A stretch of 64,000 nucleotides of DNA from Hoeflea sp038900095 (GCF_038900095.1 NZ_JBBMQQ010000002.1:186001-250000); one strand, 5' to 3'; shown: positions 1 through 8,628, counted from the first letter of the stretch. Numbers and translations: made by a program. Notes: generated by a model from the sequence alone, not told the origin.

Positions 1-257
1 AGATGGTGCTCGATTCCCCTTACCTGGTGCCGATGACGCGCAAGCCGCGGCTGGTGCAGGCCCCGGCCGGACTTCCGCGTGCAAGTGTCGAAGTCGCGTT
101 GTCGCGGGTTCCGATTCCGGTACCACGTCCGGGCGGCACGCTTTCAGGCCAGGCCGAACCATTCGCGGCGTCCGCGTTCACCGCGCCGGCCAAGGCCGCC
201 GAGGTTGTGCCGCTGAGGCCGAGTGTGCCGATTCCGGTTCCGCGTCCGGAAATCTGA
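1..257 (+). CDS. 3' end of an unidentified gene, proline-rich C-terminal tail (partial)
   Basis: The reading frame is open from the window edge to a TGA at 255-257, so only about the last 84 residues are present. They are Pro/Ala/Val-rich and carry the phrase VPIPVPRP twice (near residues 36 and 75 of the visible part), ending PRPEI. No catalytic motif is visible. In related rhizobia the gene ahead of a CobW-type GTPase is often a D-alanyl-D-alanine carboxypeptidase with a low-complexity C-terminal tail, which would suit this fragment, but that is a context guess. The stop lies 19 bases before the start chosen for the downstream GTPase gene. Confidence 0.6.
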   Translation, partial: MVLDSPYLVPMTRKPRLVQAPAGLPRASVEVALSRVPIPVPRPGGTLSGQAEPFAASAFTAPAKAAEVVPLRPSVPIPVPRPEI

Positions 258-276
258 CCATGAAACACCCCTGCCG

Positions 277-1449
277 ATGAGTGCCGAACACCAAGCCGCA
301 CCCGCGTGGAGCGCTCCGCGCGGTGTGCCCGTGTCGATCCTGACCGGCTTCCTGGGAGCAGGCAAGACAACATTGCTCAATCGCCTCATCGGCGATCCGT
401 GGCTCAGCGACGCGGCTCTTATCATCAATGAATTCGGCGATGTCGGCATCGACCACCTGCTGGTCGAAAGCTCGAGCGATGGCGTGATCGAATTGTCCGA
501 CGGCTGTTTGTGCTGCACCGTGCGCGGCGAATTGGTGGATACGCTGGCAGACCTGATGGACCGGATGCAGACGGGACGTATCCGGCCGTTCTCGCGGGTG
601 GTGATCGAAACCACCGGACTGGCCGACCCGGTGCCGGTGATGCAGTCGGTGATCGGTCATCCGGCGCTTGGCCAATCCTACCGGCTCGAGGGTCTGGTGA
701 CAGTGGTCGATGCGGTCAATGGCCTTGCGACGCTGACGGAGCACGAGGAAGCGCGCCGGCAGGTTGCCGTGGCCGATACGATCGTTGTTTCCAAAACAGC
801 GATTGCGGAGAACTGGGACGAACTCGGCTCACGGCTCGAGACGCTCAATCCGCTGGCACGGGTGATCCGCGCCGAAGATCCGGAGCTGACGGCGCAAGGC
901 CTTTTCAACACCGGCGCCTATGATCCTGTCGCGCACAGCCTGGATGTGGCGCGGTGGCTGAGTGCGGGGCAGGACGATCATGCCCACGATCATCACGGGC
1001 ACGGGCATGACCACAGCCACGGACACGGGCACGGGGCAGCCCATGCGCATGACGTGAACCGGCACGACCAGCATATCCGGGCGGACTCGATGATATTCGA
1101 GAAGCCGATCACGCCCGAGGCGCTGGCGATGTTTCTTGACCTGTTGCGGTCGGCTCACGGACCGAACCTGCTGCGGATGAAAGGCATCATCAAGCTGTCG
1201 GATGATCCGTCGCGGCCGCTGGTGCTGCATGCGGTGCAGGCGCTGATGTCCGAACCGGTGCGGCTTCCGGCCTGGCCGGAAGGGGCCAGGGACGAGACAA
1301 GGCTGGTGGTGATCACGCGGGACATGCCGGAAGGCTTTATTGCCGAGCTGTTTTCGTCCTTTGCGGGCGAGCCGGGGATTGGACGGCCCGACCGGGATGC
1401 GCTGACCGGCAACCCGCTGGTGATTCCCGGCATGCCGGCACGGCGCTAA
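277..1449 (+). CDS. COG0523 (CobW/YjiA-type) GTPase with His-rich metal-binding loop
   Basis: G3E-family P-loop GTPase of 390 residues. Walker A GFLGAGKTT lies at about residues 24-32, and the family-defining CxCC metal motif (CLCC) follows near residue 80. The C-terminal CobW domain is preceded by a strongly His-rich linker (about residues 234-261, repeated HGHGHDH-like stretches), which suggests binding of zinc, cobalt or nickel. Members act as metallochaperones or insertases; some support cobalamin synthesis, others zinc limitation. The cobS/cobT genes 9 kb away make a cobalt role possible, but no Zur box or cobalamin riboswitch was seen upstream. I chose the ATG at 277; an earlier in-frame codon at 223 would overlap the preceding gene and add residues that are not typical of the family. 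Confidence 0.9.
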   Translation: MSAEHQAAPAWSAPRGVPVSILTGFLGAGKTTLLNRLIGDPWLSDAALIINEFGDVGIDHLLVESSSDGVIELSDGCLCCTVRGELVDTLADLMDRMQTGRIRPFSRVVIETTGLADPVPVMQSVIGHPALGQSYRLEGLVTVVDAVNGLATLTEHEEARRQVAVADTIVVSKTAIAENWDELGSRLETLNPLARVIRAEDPELTAQGLFNTGAYDPVAHSLDVARWLSAGQDDHAHDHHGHGHDHSHGHGHGAAHAHDVNRHDQHIRADSMIFEKPITPEALAMFLDLLRSAHGPNLLRMKGIIKLSDDPSRPLVLHAVQALMSEPVRLPAWPEGARDETRLVVITRDMPEGFIAELFSSFAGEPGIGRPDRDALTGNPLVIPGMPARR

Positions 1450-1482
1450 CGCCGCCTGGCCGCAACATCGAGCTGACCGGGA

Positions 1483-1716
1483 TCAGCCTTTTTCGATGAC
1501 GAAGACATGCCCGCCCTCAACCGGGGCGTTGCTGATCAGTTGATGCCCGTCCTCGCGGCAGTAGTGCGGAATGTCGATCACTGCCAGCGGATCGGTGGTT
1601 TCAATCCGGATCTGCGTGCCGCTGGCAAGGGCCCGCATGTGTTTGCGGGTCTTGAGAACGGGAAGCGGACATTTCAGGCCGCGAAGATCCAGCACGGTTT
1701 CGTTGCCGCTACTCAA
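1483..1716 (-). CDS. TusA/SirA-like sulfurtransferase family protein
   Basis: Small protein of 77 residues with the TusA signature LRGLKCPLPVLKT near the N-terminus, whose single Cys in the CPxP motif is the persulfide-carrying residue of the family. Members relay sulfur for tRNA thiolation, molybdenum cofactor or other sulfur transfers. The specific role cannot be told here. The start is a TTG that overlaps the stop of the upstream transpeptidase gene (TTGA, 1713-1716), so translation is probably coupled. The gene is convergent with the COG0523 GTPase, 33 bases away. Confidence 0.85.
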   Translation of the reverse strand: MSSGNETVLDLRGLKCPLPVLKTRKHMRALASGTQIRIETTDPLAVIDIPHYCREDGHQLISNAPVEGGHVFVIEKG

Positions 1717-2948
1717 TTGCTGCTCCAGATTTTCCAGAACGGCTTGCTGGACTGGCTGGCCTGCTGCGCCGGTCCGGCATTGGCGGCTGATGATGGAAGG
1801 TCAGGATTTGGCGTGGGGACCGGTACACCCGGTGACGCGGGAGCGGCCACGACCGGGGTCGTGGTTTCGCCCGAAGCCGCAGCCTGTGAAGCCGTGGCAC
1901 CATCCGGGGCAGCTGGTGCCGAGCCCGGGGTCAGGGCCTTGAGCGGATTGCCGGTCGAAAACAGGCTGAGCACCGGAATGGCGGGAGCTTGCCCGCCATT
2001 GGCAGCGATCCGCGCCGCCTTTTCGGCTTCGCGCTCTGCCCTCCGTGCTTCGGCTTCGGCCCGGGCCTCATTGGCGGCTATCTGGTTGGCTTCCTCGCGG
2101 TCGTACTTGGCGACCGCTTCGACGAAGTTCTTGTTCCAGCTCTTTTGGTAGGCGTGGTAGGCGGATGCCAGCGTGGGCGGGACGCTTGCCGGAGGGCAGG
2201 TCGCATTGGCGACGAAGGCTGCGTTGTCGATCTGCGGGACCTGATTGAAAACATATTGCCGCTCGCAGACATCAACCTTTGGCGGCCGCTTGGTCAGCTC
2301 GAAATGGTCGTAGCCGACCTTCAGCATTTTCCAGAACTCGAAATGTTCGCTGTCGCGGTGCCGGGCCATGTTTTCGGGCGTCATGCGGAACGGCAGCGCC
2401 TCGACCAGAAAGTACTCCTGTCCGCCCTTGAAGGCGTCGCGGGCGAAACCGTAGATTTCCAGAACCTGTTCGTCGGTCATCGAGTAGCAGCCGGCCGAAG
2501 AGCAGGCGCCATGAACCATCAGGTTGGAGCCGGTGCGGCCGTAGGACCGGTCGTAGCTGTTCGGGTAGCCCATGTTGAAGGACAGGTAATAGCTGGAATT
2601 CGGATTCATCTGGTAGGGATAAATCCGGTAGTAGCCTTCGGGCGCCTGGCGGTCGCCTTCCTTGAACTTGGGTCCGAGCTTGCCCGACCATTTGCAGATC
2701 TCGTAGGAGGCAATGATGTCGAAGCGGCCGTTGCCCTTCTGCTTCCAGACCTCGAGAATCCCCTCTTCCTTGAAAATCCGCATCATGATCGGCGACCGCG
2801 TGCTCATGTCGTTCGCCTTCATCTTGTTGACGAGCTTGGCGGGCAGCGGGTGTTCGACCTTGTTGGAGACGGAATCGAGCGCGTCCTGACAACCGTAGAG
2901 GCCCAGGAGCAGGACAGGCAGGAAACGCAGCGTTCGTATCGGTGTCAT
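1713..2948 (-). CDS. YafK/DpaA-type L,D-transpeptidase-fold lipoprotein
   Basis: 411 residues from the ATG at 2948, chosen because it begins a lipoprotein signal peptide with an LYGC lipobox at about residue 20. The YkuD-type catalytic segment MVHGACSSAGCYSM (about residues 144-157) has the conserved HG and the G-C nucleophile arrangement, with the short spacing of the YafK/COG3034 branch. E. coli YafK (DpaA) cleaves Braun lipoprotein from peptidoglycan rather than making 3-3 crosslinks, so hydrolysis of protein-peptidoglycan links is a reasonable inference. The C-terminal 130 residues are Ala/Glu/Arg-rich coiled coil (EARAEAEARRAEREAEKAA) followed by a Pro/Ala tail. The upstream extension to 3032 lacks signal-peptide character. 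It forms an operon with the TusA-like gene. Confidence 0.85.
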   Translation of the reverse strand: MTPIRTLRFLPVLLLGLYGCQDALDSVSNKVEHPLPAKLVNKMKANDMSTRSPIMMRIFKEEGILEVWKQKGNGRFDIIASYEICKWSGKLGPKFKEGDRQAPEGYYRIYPYQMNPNSSYYLSFNMGYPNSYDRSYGRTGSNLMVHGACSSAGCYSMTDEQVLEIYGFARDAFKGGQEYFLVEALPFRMTPENMARHRDSEHFEFWKMLKVGYDHFELTKRPPKVDVCERQYVFNQVPQIDNAAFVANATCPPASVPPTLASAYHAYQKSWNKNFVEAVAKYDREEANQIAANEARAEAEARRAEREAEKAARIAANGGQAPAIPVLSLFSTGNPLKALTPGSAPAAPDGATASQAAASGETTTPVVAAPASPGVPVPTPNPDLPSSAANAGPAQQASQSSKPFWKIWSSN

Positions 2949-3255
2949 GGGGACTCTTGGACTTTGCAGTTGCCAGTTCCGGGGCATTCTGACCACTCGG
3001 GGAGCGATCTCAGGCCGGGCATTTGATCGCAATATTTACACCAACATGGTTCATGAAGCATTACCGTTTCAGCTTCGGCGGCGTGCGGCAAGCCGATTTT
3101 GCCGACATGCGTGGCTGTCTGTCCACATCGCGTCCGGCGTGGAATTGCTGCTGCCCGTGTCAGCTTCATATCAGTCATCGGCCGCGTGACGTCCACGCGG
3201 CTGATGAGCGGATTGCTTTATTGGCGTGTCAAATGTGGCCCCAGTGGGGCGGCCG
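2949..3255. other. Intergenic region between the transpeptidase gene and accA
   Basis: About 307 bases with no convincing gene. It must hold the promoter of the minus-strand transpeptidase gene and the 3' flank of accA. Short open frames on both strands lack Shine-Dalgarno sequences and read as low-quality Arg/Cys-rich peptides. No strong terminator hairpin was found after accA. Confidence 0.5.
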
Positions 3256-4212
3256 TCAGCCGATGTGACGGCCGATCTCGAGGAACTTCTTGCGGCGATC
3301 GGCGCGCAACTCGTCGCCGGAGCGTCCCGACATTTCTTCCAGTGCGGCCGAAATCTTGTCGCCGGCGCGCGCGATCACGCTTTCGGGATCGCGATGGGCG
3401 CCGCCCACGGGTTCAGGAATGATGCCGTCAATGACACCCAGAGAAAGCAGGTCTTCCGCGGTGATCTTCATCGAGGTGGCCGCATCGCGTGCCCGTGTCG
3501 GATCGCGCCAGAGGATCGAGGCGGCACCTTCGGGGGAGATAACGGAATAGATCGAATGCTCGAGCATGAAGACCCGGTTGCCGGTGGCGATGGCGATGGC
3601 CCCACCCGAACCACCTTCGCCGATGATGATCGAGATCAGCGGGGCGCGCAGATTGAGGCAGGTTTCGGTCGAGCGGGCGATGGCTTCGGCCTGGCCGCGT
3701 TCTTCCGCGCCGACGCCGGGATAGGCGCCTGCGGTATCGACAAGGGTGATGACGGGAAGCTGAAACCGGTCGGCCAGTTCCATGATGCGGATTGCCTTGC
3801 GATAGCCTTCAGGCCGCGCGGAACCGAAATTGTGCCGGATGCGGGTTTTCGTGTCGTGGCCCTTTTCCTGACCGATAACCACAACCGGCTGGCCGCGGAA
3901 ACGGGCAAAGCCTGCCTGGATGGCGGCGTCTTCGGCGAATTTGCGATCCCCGGCGAGCGGAGTGAACTCATCGAACAAGGTCTCGGCATAGTCCTTGAAA
4001 TGCGGCCGGTCGGGATGCCTTGCAACTTGCGTTTTCTGCCATGGGTTGAGCTTGCCATAGATCTCGGCCATCGCATCGCGGGCCCTGGTTTCGAGCCGGG
4101 CGATTTCATCGCCTGTGTCGATGCTCTCGTCCTCACCGGCGAGTTTCCTCAATTCGAGGATCTTGCCTTCCAGGTCGGAGATCGGTTTTTCGAAATCAAG
4201 ATAATTGTGCAT
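3256..4212 (-). CDS. accA: Acetyl-CoA carboxylase carboxyltransferase subunit alpha
   Basis: 318 residues, normal length for AccA, starting MHNYLDFEKPISDLE. With AccD it transfers CO2 from carboxybiotin to acetyl-CoA, making malonyl-CoA for fatty acid synthesis in the cytoplasm. Recognisable blocks include RHPDRPHFKDYA, the PEGYRKA segment, TLVDTAGAYPG and GEGGSGGAIAI, the last two forming the crotonase-fold oxyanion/CoA region. The frame extends nine codons further to 4239, but the ATG at 4212 matches the family start. accA sits downstream of xerD on the same strand with a 101-base gap, the usual rhizobial order. Confidence 0.97.
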   Translation of the reverse strand: MHNYLDFEKPISDLEGKILELRKLAGEDESIDTGDEIARLETRARDAMAEIYGKLNPWQKTQVARHPDRPHFKDYAETLFDEFTPLAGDRKFAEDAAIQAGFARFRGQPVVVIGQEKGHDTKTRIRHNFGSARPEGYRKAIRIMELADRFQLPVITLVDTAGAYPGVGAEERGQAEAIARSTETCLNLRAPLISIIIGEGGSGGAIAIATGNRVFMLEHSIYSVISPEGAASILWRDPTRARDAATSMKITAEDLLSLGVIDGIIPEPVGGAHRDPESVIARAGDKISAALEEMSGRSGDELRADRRKKFLEIGRHIG

Positions 4213-4313
4213 TGAGTTTTTCCACGCGGGCCATCGCATTTTTCGTCGTCACGACCAGTCAAGCCTAGTCTGACATGTCTGTCACGCATTCATTTGGCGT
4301 GTTGCGAGCGGGC

Positions 4314-5255
4314 TTAATCGCGACTTTTTGTGGCTTTTGCAAGGGGGTGATGTTCATTGACCAATTGCCGCAGGCGCTCATCGAGCACATGCGTGTAGAT
4401 TTGGGTGGTGGATATGTCGGCATGACCCAGCAATTCCTGGACAGCACGCAGATCGGCGCCGCCGGCCAGCAAATGGCTGGCGAAAGCATGGCGCAGCACA
4501 TGCGGCGAGATTTTTGCAACCGGGATGCCGGCGCGAGCGGCAACCTCTTTGAGTTCACGGGCAAAAACCTGGCGCGAGAGATGCCCTTCTGCGGAATTTG
4601 CCGGAAACAGAAAGCCGGCTTCCTCGGCGGTTTCACCAATGGCGGCCAGCCAGGCATCGAGGGCAGCGCGGGAGGGGCGTGACATCGGCACCATGCGTTC
4701 CTTGGCGCCTTTTCCCCGAATGACCAGAAACCGGCCATCATCGGCAAGGACGCGGTAGGGAAGGCTGACCAGTTCGCTGACCCGCATTCCGGTGGCGTAG
4801 AGCAGCTCCAGCAGCGCCCGGAAGCGGATGCGCCGCAATGCTTCTTCCTTGTCCTGTGTCAGGGTGATGTCGGTTTCAGCCTGGGCCAGCAGCCGGGAGA
4901 CATCTTCTATGCTGAGCACTTTTGGCAGGGAACGGGCCTTGCGCGGCGAATCGACGACACTGGTCGGATCGTCGTTGCGCAAACCCTCGGCGTGCAGGAA
5001 CTTGTAGAACTGGCGCAGCGCGGAAAGCCGCCGGGCCTGGGACGCGGGTGAGAAGCCTCGGGCTGCCAGATCGCTGATCACGCCGCGGATGTCATCGGCC
5101 CTGGCCTTGACCAGCGTGGTGCCGAGCGACCTGAGCACGGCGGAGGCGTCATCAAGGTCGCGGCGATAGGCTTCAAGCGTGTTCTCGGCCGCACCGCGCT
5201 CCGCACTCATCATCTCGAGGAACGCTTCTGCGTTGGCGGCGCTGAGATCGCGCAT
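4314..5255 (-). CDS. xerD: Site-specific tyrosine recombinase XerD
   Basis: 313 residues. The N-terminal SAM-like core-binding domain (LEMMSAERGAAENTLEAYRRDL) is followed by the catalytic domain with the R-H-R-H-Y set: Arg in ATGMRVSEL, HVLRH, then LGHADISTTQIYTHV containing the nucleophilic Tyr. With XerC it resolves chromosome dimers at dif near the terminus under FtsK control. The ATG at 5255 has an AGGAA 12 bases upstream; a TTG at 5264 is the alternative start. The gene begins 17 bases after a 47-residue membrane protein gene, so the two are probably co-transcribed, divergently from aroK. Nothing suggests it is a mobile-element integrase. Confidence 0.95.
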   Translation of the reverse strand: MRDLSAANAEAFLEMMSAERGAAENTLEAYRRDLDDASAVLRSLGTTLVKARADDIRGVISDLAARGFSPASQARRLSALRQFYKFLHAEGLRNDDPTSVVDSPRKARSLPKVLSIEDVSRLLAQAETDITLTQDKEEALRRIRFRALLELLYATGMRVSELVSLPYRVLADDGRFLVIRGKGAKERMVPMSRPSRAALDAWLAAIGETAEEAGFLFPANSAEGHLSRQVFARELKEVAARAGIPVAKISPHVLRHAFASHLLAGGADLRAVQELLGHADISTTQIYTHVLDERLRQLVNEHHPLAKATKSRD

Positions 5256-5272
5256 GACTTGCAAGGTTCCTG

Positions 5273-5416
5273 TCAGTTGTTGAGTTTTTCGGTCGGGACG
5301 CGCACGGTGACCTCACGGTCCACCGGTTCAACATAGACCACCAATGCGAACATGGCGCCGTAGACGATACCGGCAAGCACGGCGCACAGGAACAGGAACC
5401 GAAACAGGGATGGCAT
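5273..5416 (-). CDS. 47-residue single-pass membrane protein upstream of xerD
   Basis: A small open frame, ATG at 5416 and TGA at 5273-5275, encoding MPSLFRFLFL then a hydrophobic helix through about residue 29, and a short hydrophilic tail ending PTEKLNN. The predicted topology is one transmembrane helix with an outside C-terminal tail (EPVDREVTVRVP). It sits immediately in front of xerD with 17 bases between. I recall small proteins of this sort at the same position in other Rhizobiales, sometimes under misleading names, but I cannot assign a function. Codon use matches its neighbours and the frame is intact, which favours a real gene. Confidence 0.7.
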   Translation of the reverse strand: MPSLFRFLFLCAVLAGIVYGAMFALVVYVEPVDREVTVRVPTEKLNN

Positions 5417-5564
5417 GGGCACTCCGGCGAACTGGTAATGGTGGTGTTATGCGGCAGCGGGCGCTTCGTTTCAAGGCCGACAGGCAAACCGGCGCATGCT
5501 TGACGCGCAGACGGACATGGCCAATAGAAGGCTCGGATCAATGGCCTGAGGGCGGGGAAGAACG

Positions 5565-6164
5565 TTGACGCAATCGCAGGCTATCGCGCTGGAACAGGAT
5601 ATCGAGAAGGCGCGGCGTGTGCTTGGCCAACGCAATCTGGTGTTTGTCGGGCTGATGGGAGCCGGCAAATCCGTCATCGGCCGGCTGGTGGCGCAGATGC
5701 TCGAGATCCCGTTCGTCGATTCCGATCACGAGATCGAGCGGGTTTCCCGCATGACGATCCCGGAACTGTTCGAAGCATACGGAGAGCCCGAGTTCAGGGC
5801 GCTGGAAGCCCGCGTGATCAAGCGGTTGCTGAGAACCGGGCCTCGCGTGTTGTCGACCGGCGGTGGCGCGTTCATGAATGACACCACCCGCGCGATGGTG
5901 CTGGCCAATGGATTGTCGGTTTGGCTGAAAGCGGATCTCGATGTGTTGTGGGCACGGGTTTCGAAGCGGGACTCACGACCGCTTCTGAAAACCGCCAATC
6001 CCAGGCAGACGCTTTCCGATCTGCTCGATCAGAGATATCCGGTCTATGCCAAGGCCGACGTGACAGTGCAATCGCGTGATGACGACAAGGAAATTATCGC
6101 CGCTGAAACAGTTATTGCGCTCGCGCGGCTGGACAGCGGCCAGGAAACGGTGCCGAAATTATGA
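5565..6164 (+). CDS. aroK: Shikimate kinase
   Basis: 199 residues. It phosphorylates shikimate at the 3-hydroxyl with ATP, step five of chorismate synthesis. Walker A is GLMGAGKS (residues 29-36), the shikimate-binding DSD is at about 52-54, STGGGAF forms the glycine-rich substrate loop and RDSRPLL the LID arginine. The start is TTG at 5565 behind a GGGGAAG ribosome site; no ATG exists before the P-loop. About 20 extra N-terminal residues relative to E. coli AroK are common in rhizobia. The last four bases overlap aroB (ATGA), implying translational coupling. Confidence 0.96.
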   Translation: MTQSQAIALEQDIEKARRVLGQRNLVFVGLMGAGKSVIGRLVAQMLEIPFVDSDHEIERVSRMTIPELFEAYGEPEFRALEARVIKRLLRTGPRVLSTGGGAFMNDTTRAMVLANGLSVWLKADLDVLWARVSKRDSRPLLKTANPRQTLSDLLDQRYPVYAKADVTVQSRDDDKEIIAAETVIALARLDSGQETVPKL

Positions 6165-7285
6165 GCCAGACACTTCCCCGTGAAACCGTTCGCGTTGATC
6201 TCGGCGAGCGCAGCTATGACATCGTGATCGGCCCGGGATTGATTGCCCAGGCGGGCGCGGAGATCGTGGTACGCAAGCCCGGTGCGCGCTGCGCCGTTGT
6301 GACAGACCGCAATGTGGCCGCGGTGCATCTGGACGCGCTGCTCGAGAGCCTGGCCAAAAGTGGTGTGGAGGCGGCTCCGCTGGTGCTTGAGCCTGGCGAA
6401 AAGACCAAGAGGTTCGACGAGCTGGTGCATGTCTGCGACCATGTGCTGGGTGCCCGGCTGGAACGGGGGGATGCGGTGCTGGCGCTGGGCGGCGGCGTGA
6501 TCGGCGACCTTTCGGGATTCGCCGCCGGGATCGTCCGGCGCGGCATGGGCTTCATCCAGGTTCCGACCAGCCTGCTGGCACAGGTGGATTCTTCGGTTGG
6601 CGGCAAGACCGGGATCAATTCGTCGCATGGCAAGAACCTGATCGGGGTGTTTCACCAGCCCGAGCTGGTGCTGGCCGATACCGACGTGCTCGACAGCTTG
6701 CCGATCCGGGAATTCCGGGCCGGTTATGCCGAGGTGGCGAAATACGGGCTGATCGACCGGCCCGAGTTCTTTGCCTGGCTCGAGCAAAACTGGCGTGAGG
6801 TGTTTTCAGGCGGGCCGGCGCGGATCAGGGCCATTGCCACCGGCTGCCAGGCGAAAGCCGAGGTTGTGGCCGCCGATGAACGTGAACACGGTGCACGGGC
6901 GCTGCTCAATCTCGGCCATACATTTGGCCACGCGCTGGAAGCGGCAACCGGTTATGACGGGCGGCGCCTGGTGCATGGCGAGGGTGTGTCGATCGGCATG
7001 GTGCTGGCACATGAGTTTTCCGCGCGGATGAACCTTGCAAGTCCGGACGATGCTGCCAGGGTGCAGCACCATCTGCACGAGGTTGGCTTGCCGACCCGGA
7101 TGTCGGATATTGAAGGTGAGCTGCCTGCGACCGATATACTGATGAAACACATCGGGCAGGACAAGAAGGTGCAGCGCGGTGCGTTGACCTTTATTCTGAC
7201 GCGCGGCATCGGCCAGTCCTTTATTGCCGACAACGTGCCGGCAGATGAAGTGTTTCGGTTCCTTGAGGAAAAGCGGGCATCATGA
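6161..7285 (+). CDS. aroB: 3-dehydroquinate synthase
   Basis: 374 residues. It converts DAHP to 3-dehydroquinate, using NAD+ transiently and a divalent metal. Visible family blocks are LEPGEKTKRF, ALGGGVIGDLSGFAAG for NAD binding, SSVGGKTGIN, the RAGYAEVAKYGLI segment and NLGHTFGHALE with zinc-ligand histidines. The gene overlaps aroK by four bases and the CorC gene by four bases (ATGA at 7282-7285), so the three form one tightly coupled operon. Confidence 0.97.
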   Translation: MSQTLPRETVRVDLGERSYDIVIGPGLIAQAGAEIVVRKPGARCAVVTDRNVAAVHLDALLESLAKSGVEAAPLVLEPGEKTKRFDELVHVCDHVLGARLERGDAVLALGGGVIGDLSGFAAGIVRRGMGFIQVPTSLLAQVDSSVGGKTGINSSHGKNLIGVFHQPELVLADTDVLDSLPIREFRAGYAEVAKYGLIDRPEFFAWLEQNWREVFSGGPARIRAIATGCQAKAEVVAADEREHGARALLNLGHTFGHALEAATGYDGRRLVHGEGVSIGMVLAHEFSARMNLASPDDAARVQHHLHEVGLPTRMSDIEGELPATDILMKHIGQDKKVQRGALTFILTRGIGQSFIADNVPADEVFRFLEEKRAS

Positions 7286-8577
7286 TCCTGGAAACAATAG
7301 GCGCAATCGTTAGTGAACATGGCCTGACCATCCTGGCGATTTTGGTATTGATCGGGCTGTCGGGTTTCTTTTCGGGATCCGAGACGGCGCTGACGGCGGC
7401 ATCGCGTGCCCGCATGCATACGCTCGAGACCAATGGCGACGCGCGGGCAGCCACCGTCAACACGCTGATCGAGCGCAAGGACAGGCTGATCGGAGCCCTG
7501 CTGATCGGCAACAACCTCGTCAACATTCTCGCCTCGGCGCTGGCAACCAGCGTGCTGTTGTCGATTTTCGGCGATTCGGGCGTTGCGGTGGCAACCCTGA
7601 CCATGACCCTGCTGCTGGTGATCTTCGCTGAAGTGCTGCCGAAGAGCTGGGCGATTTCGACTCCGGACCGGTTCGCGATGGCCGTGGCGGGCGTGGTCAA
7701 GGCCTTCGTTGTCGTGGTTGGTCCGTTGTCGAGCTTCGTCAACTGGATCGTGCGCAACATCATGTCGCTGTTTGGCGTCACCTTCGCATCGGAAACCTCG
7801 ATGCTGTCGGCGCATGAGGAAATCCGTGGCGCGGTTGATCTGCTGCATCGCGAGGGATCGGTGATCAAGGCGGATCGCGACAGGCTGGGCGGCGTGCTTG
7901 ATCTGGGCGAACTGGAAGTTTCGGACGTGATGATCCACCGGACGTCAATGCGGATGCTCAATGCCGACGAAACGCCTGAAGCCAATGTCCGGGCGGTTCT
8001 CGAAAGTCCCTACACCAGGATGCCGATCTGGCGCGGATCGACCGACAACATCATCGGCATCGTTCACGCCAAGGACGTCTTGCGGGTGCTTGCGGAAGTG
8101 TCAAACGAGCCGCACCGCATGGATGTGGTCAAGATCGCCCAGAAGCCATGGTTCGTGCCTGACACCACCAGCGTGCCGGATCAGCTCAATGCATTTCTGA
8201 GGCGCAAGGCCCATATTGCCATCGTCGTGGATGAGTATGGCGAGGTGGAAGGGCTGGTGACGCTGGAGGACATTCTCGAGGAGATTGTCGGCGATATCAC
8301 CGACGAGCATGACACCGAGGTCCAGGGCGTCAGGCAGGAGGCCGACGGCTCGATTGTCGTTGACGGCTCGGTTCCGATTCGCGACCTCAACAGGGCGCTC
8401 GACTGGACGTTGCCCGATGACGAGGCAACAACGGTGGCGGGTCTGGTGATCCATGAATCCCAGACCATTCCGGAAGAGAAGCAGGCGTTCACGTTCCACG
8501 GCAAGCGCTTCATCGTGATGAAGCGGGACCGGAACCGGATTACTCGGCTGAGAATCCGGCCGATGGACAAGGGCTGA
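7282..8577 (+). CDS. HlyC/CorC (CNNM) family transporter with CBS pair
   Basis: 431 residues. The N-terminal DUF21/CNNM membrane domain (about residues 1-200) starts with a hydrophobic helix and GFFSGSETALTAASR. Two CBS domains follow (about 210-330, including MIHRTSMRMLNAD and IAIVVDEYGEVEGLVTLEDILEEIVGDI), then a C-terminal CorC_HlyC domain (about 345-425). The family is linked to magnesium/cobalt efflux or metal homeostasis; the historical haemolysin label is not informative. Translation is coupled to aroB, an arrangement typical of rhizobia. No functional tie to the shikimate pathway is evident. Confidence 0.92.
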   Translation: MILETIGAIVSEHGLTILAILVLIGLSGFFSGSETALTAASRARMHTLETNGDARAATVNTLIERKDRLIGALLIGNNLVNILASALATSVLLSIFGDSGVAVATLTMTLLLVIFAEVLPKSWAISTPDRFAMAVAGVVKAFVVVVGPLSSFVNWIVRNIMSLFGVTFASETSMLSAHEEIRGAVDLLHREGSVIKADRDRLGGVLDLGELEVSDVMIHRTSMRMLNADETPEANVRAVLESPYTRMPIWRGSTDNIIGIVHAKDVLRVLAEVSNEPHRMDVVKIAQKPWFVPDTTSVPDQLNAFLRRKAHIAIVVDEYGEVEGLVTLEDILEEIVGDITDEHDTEVQGVRQEADGSIVVDGSVPIRDLNRALDWTLPDDEATTVAGLVIHESQTIPEEKQAFTFHGKRFIVMKRDRNRITRLRIRPMDKG

Positions 8578-8628
8578 GCTTGCCGCTTTCCGCCGTCAGG
8601 TGATAGATGGCGCCGAGGCGCGGGGAGA

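Noticed and set aside
1507..3026. Long plus-strand frames opposite the transpeptidase gene (214 and 345 residues)
   Set aside because: Antisense to a well-recognised gene, no family motifs; a product of high G+C.
3226..4215. 329-residue plus-strand frame opposite accA
   Set aside because: Mirror of accA codons, no recognisable protein.
4314..5255. xerD as a mobile-element integrase
   Set aside because: Core context and family features mark it as the chromosomal recombinase XerD.
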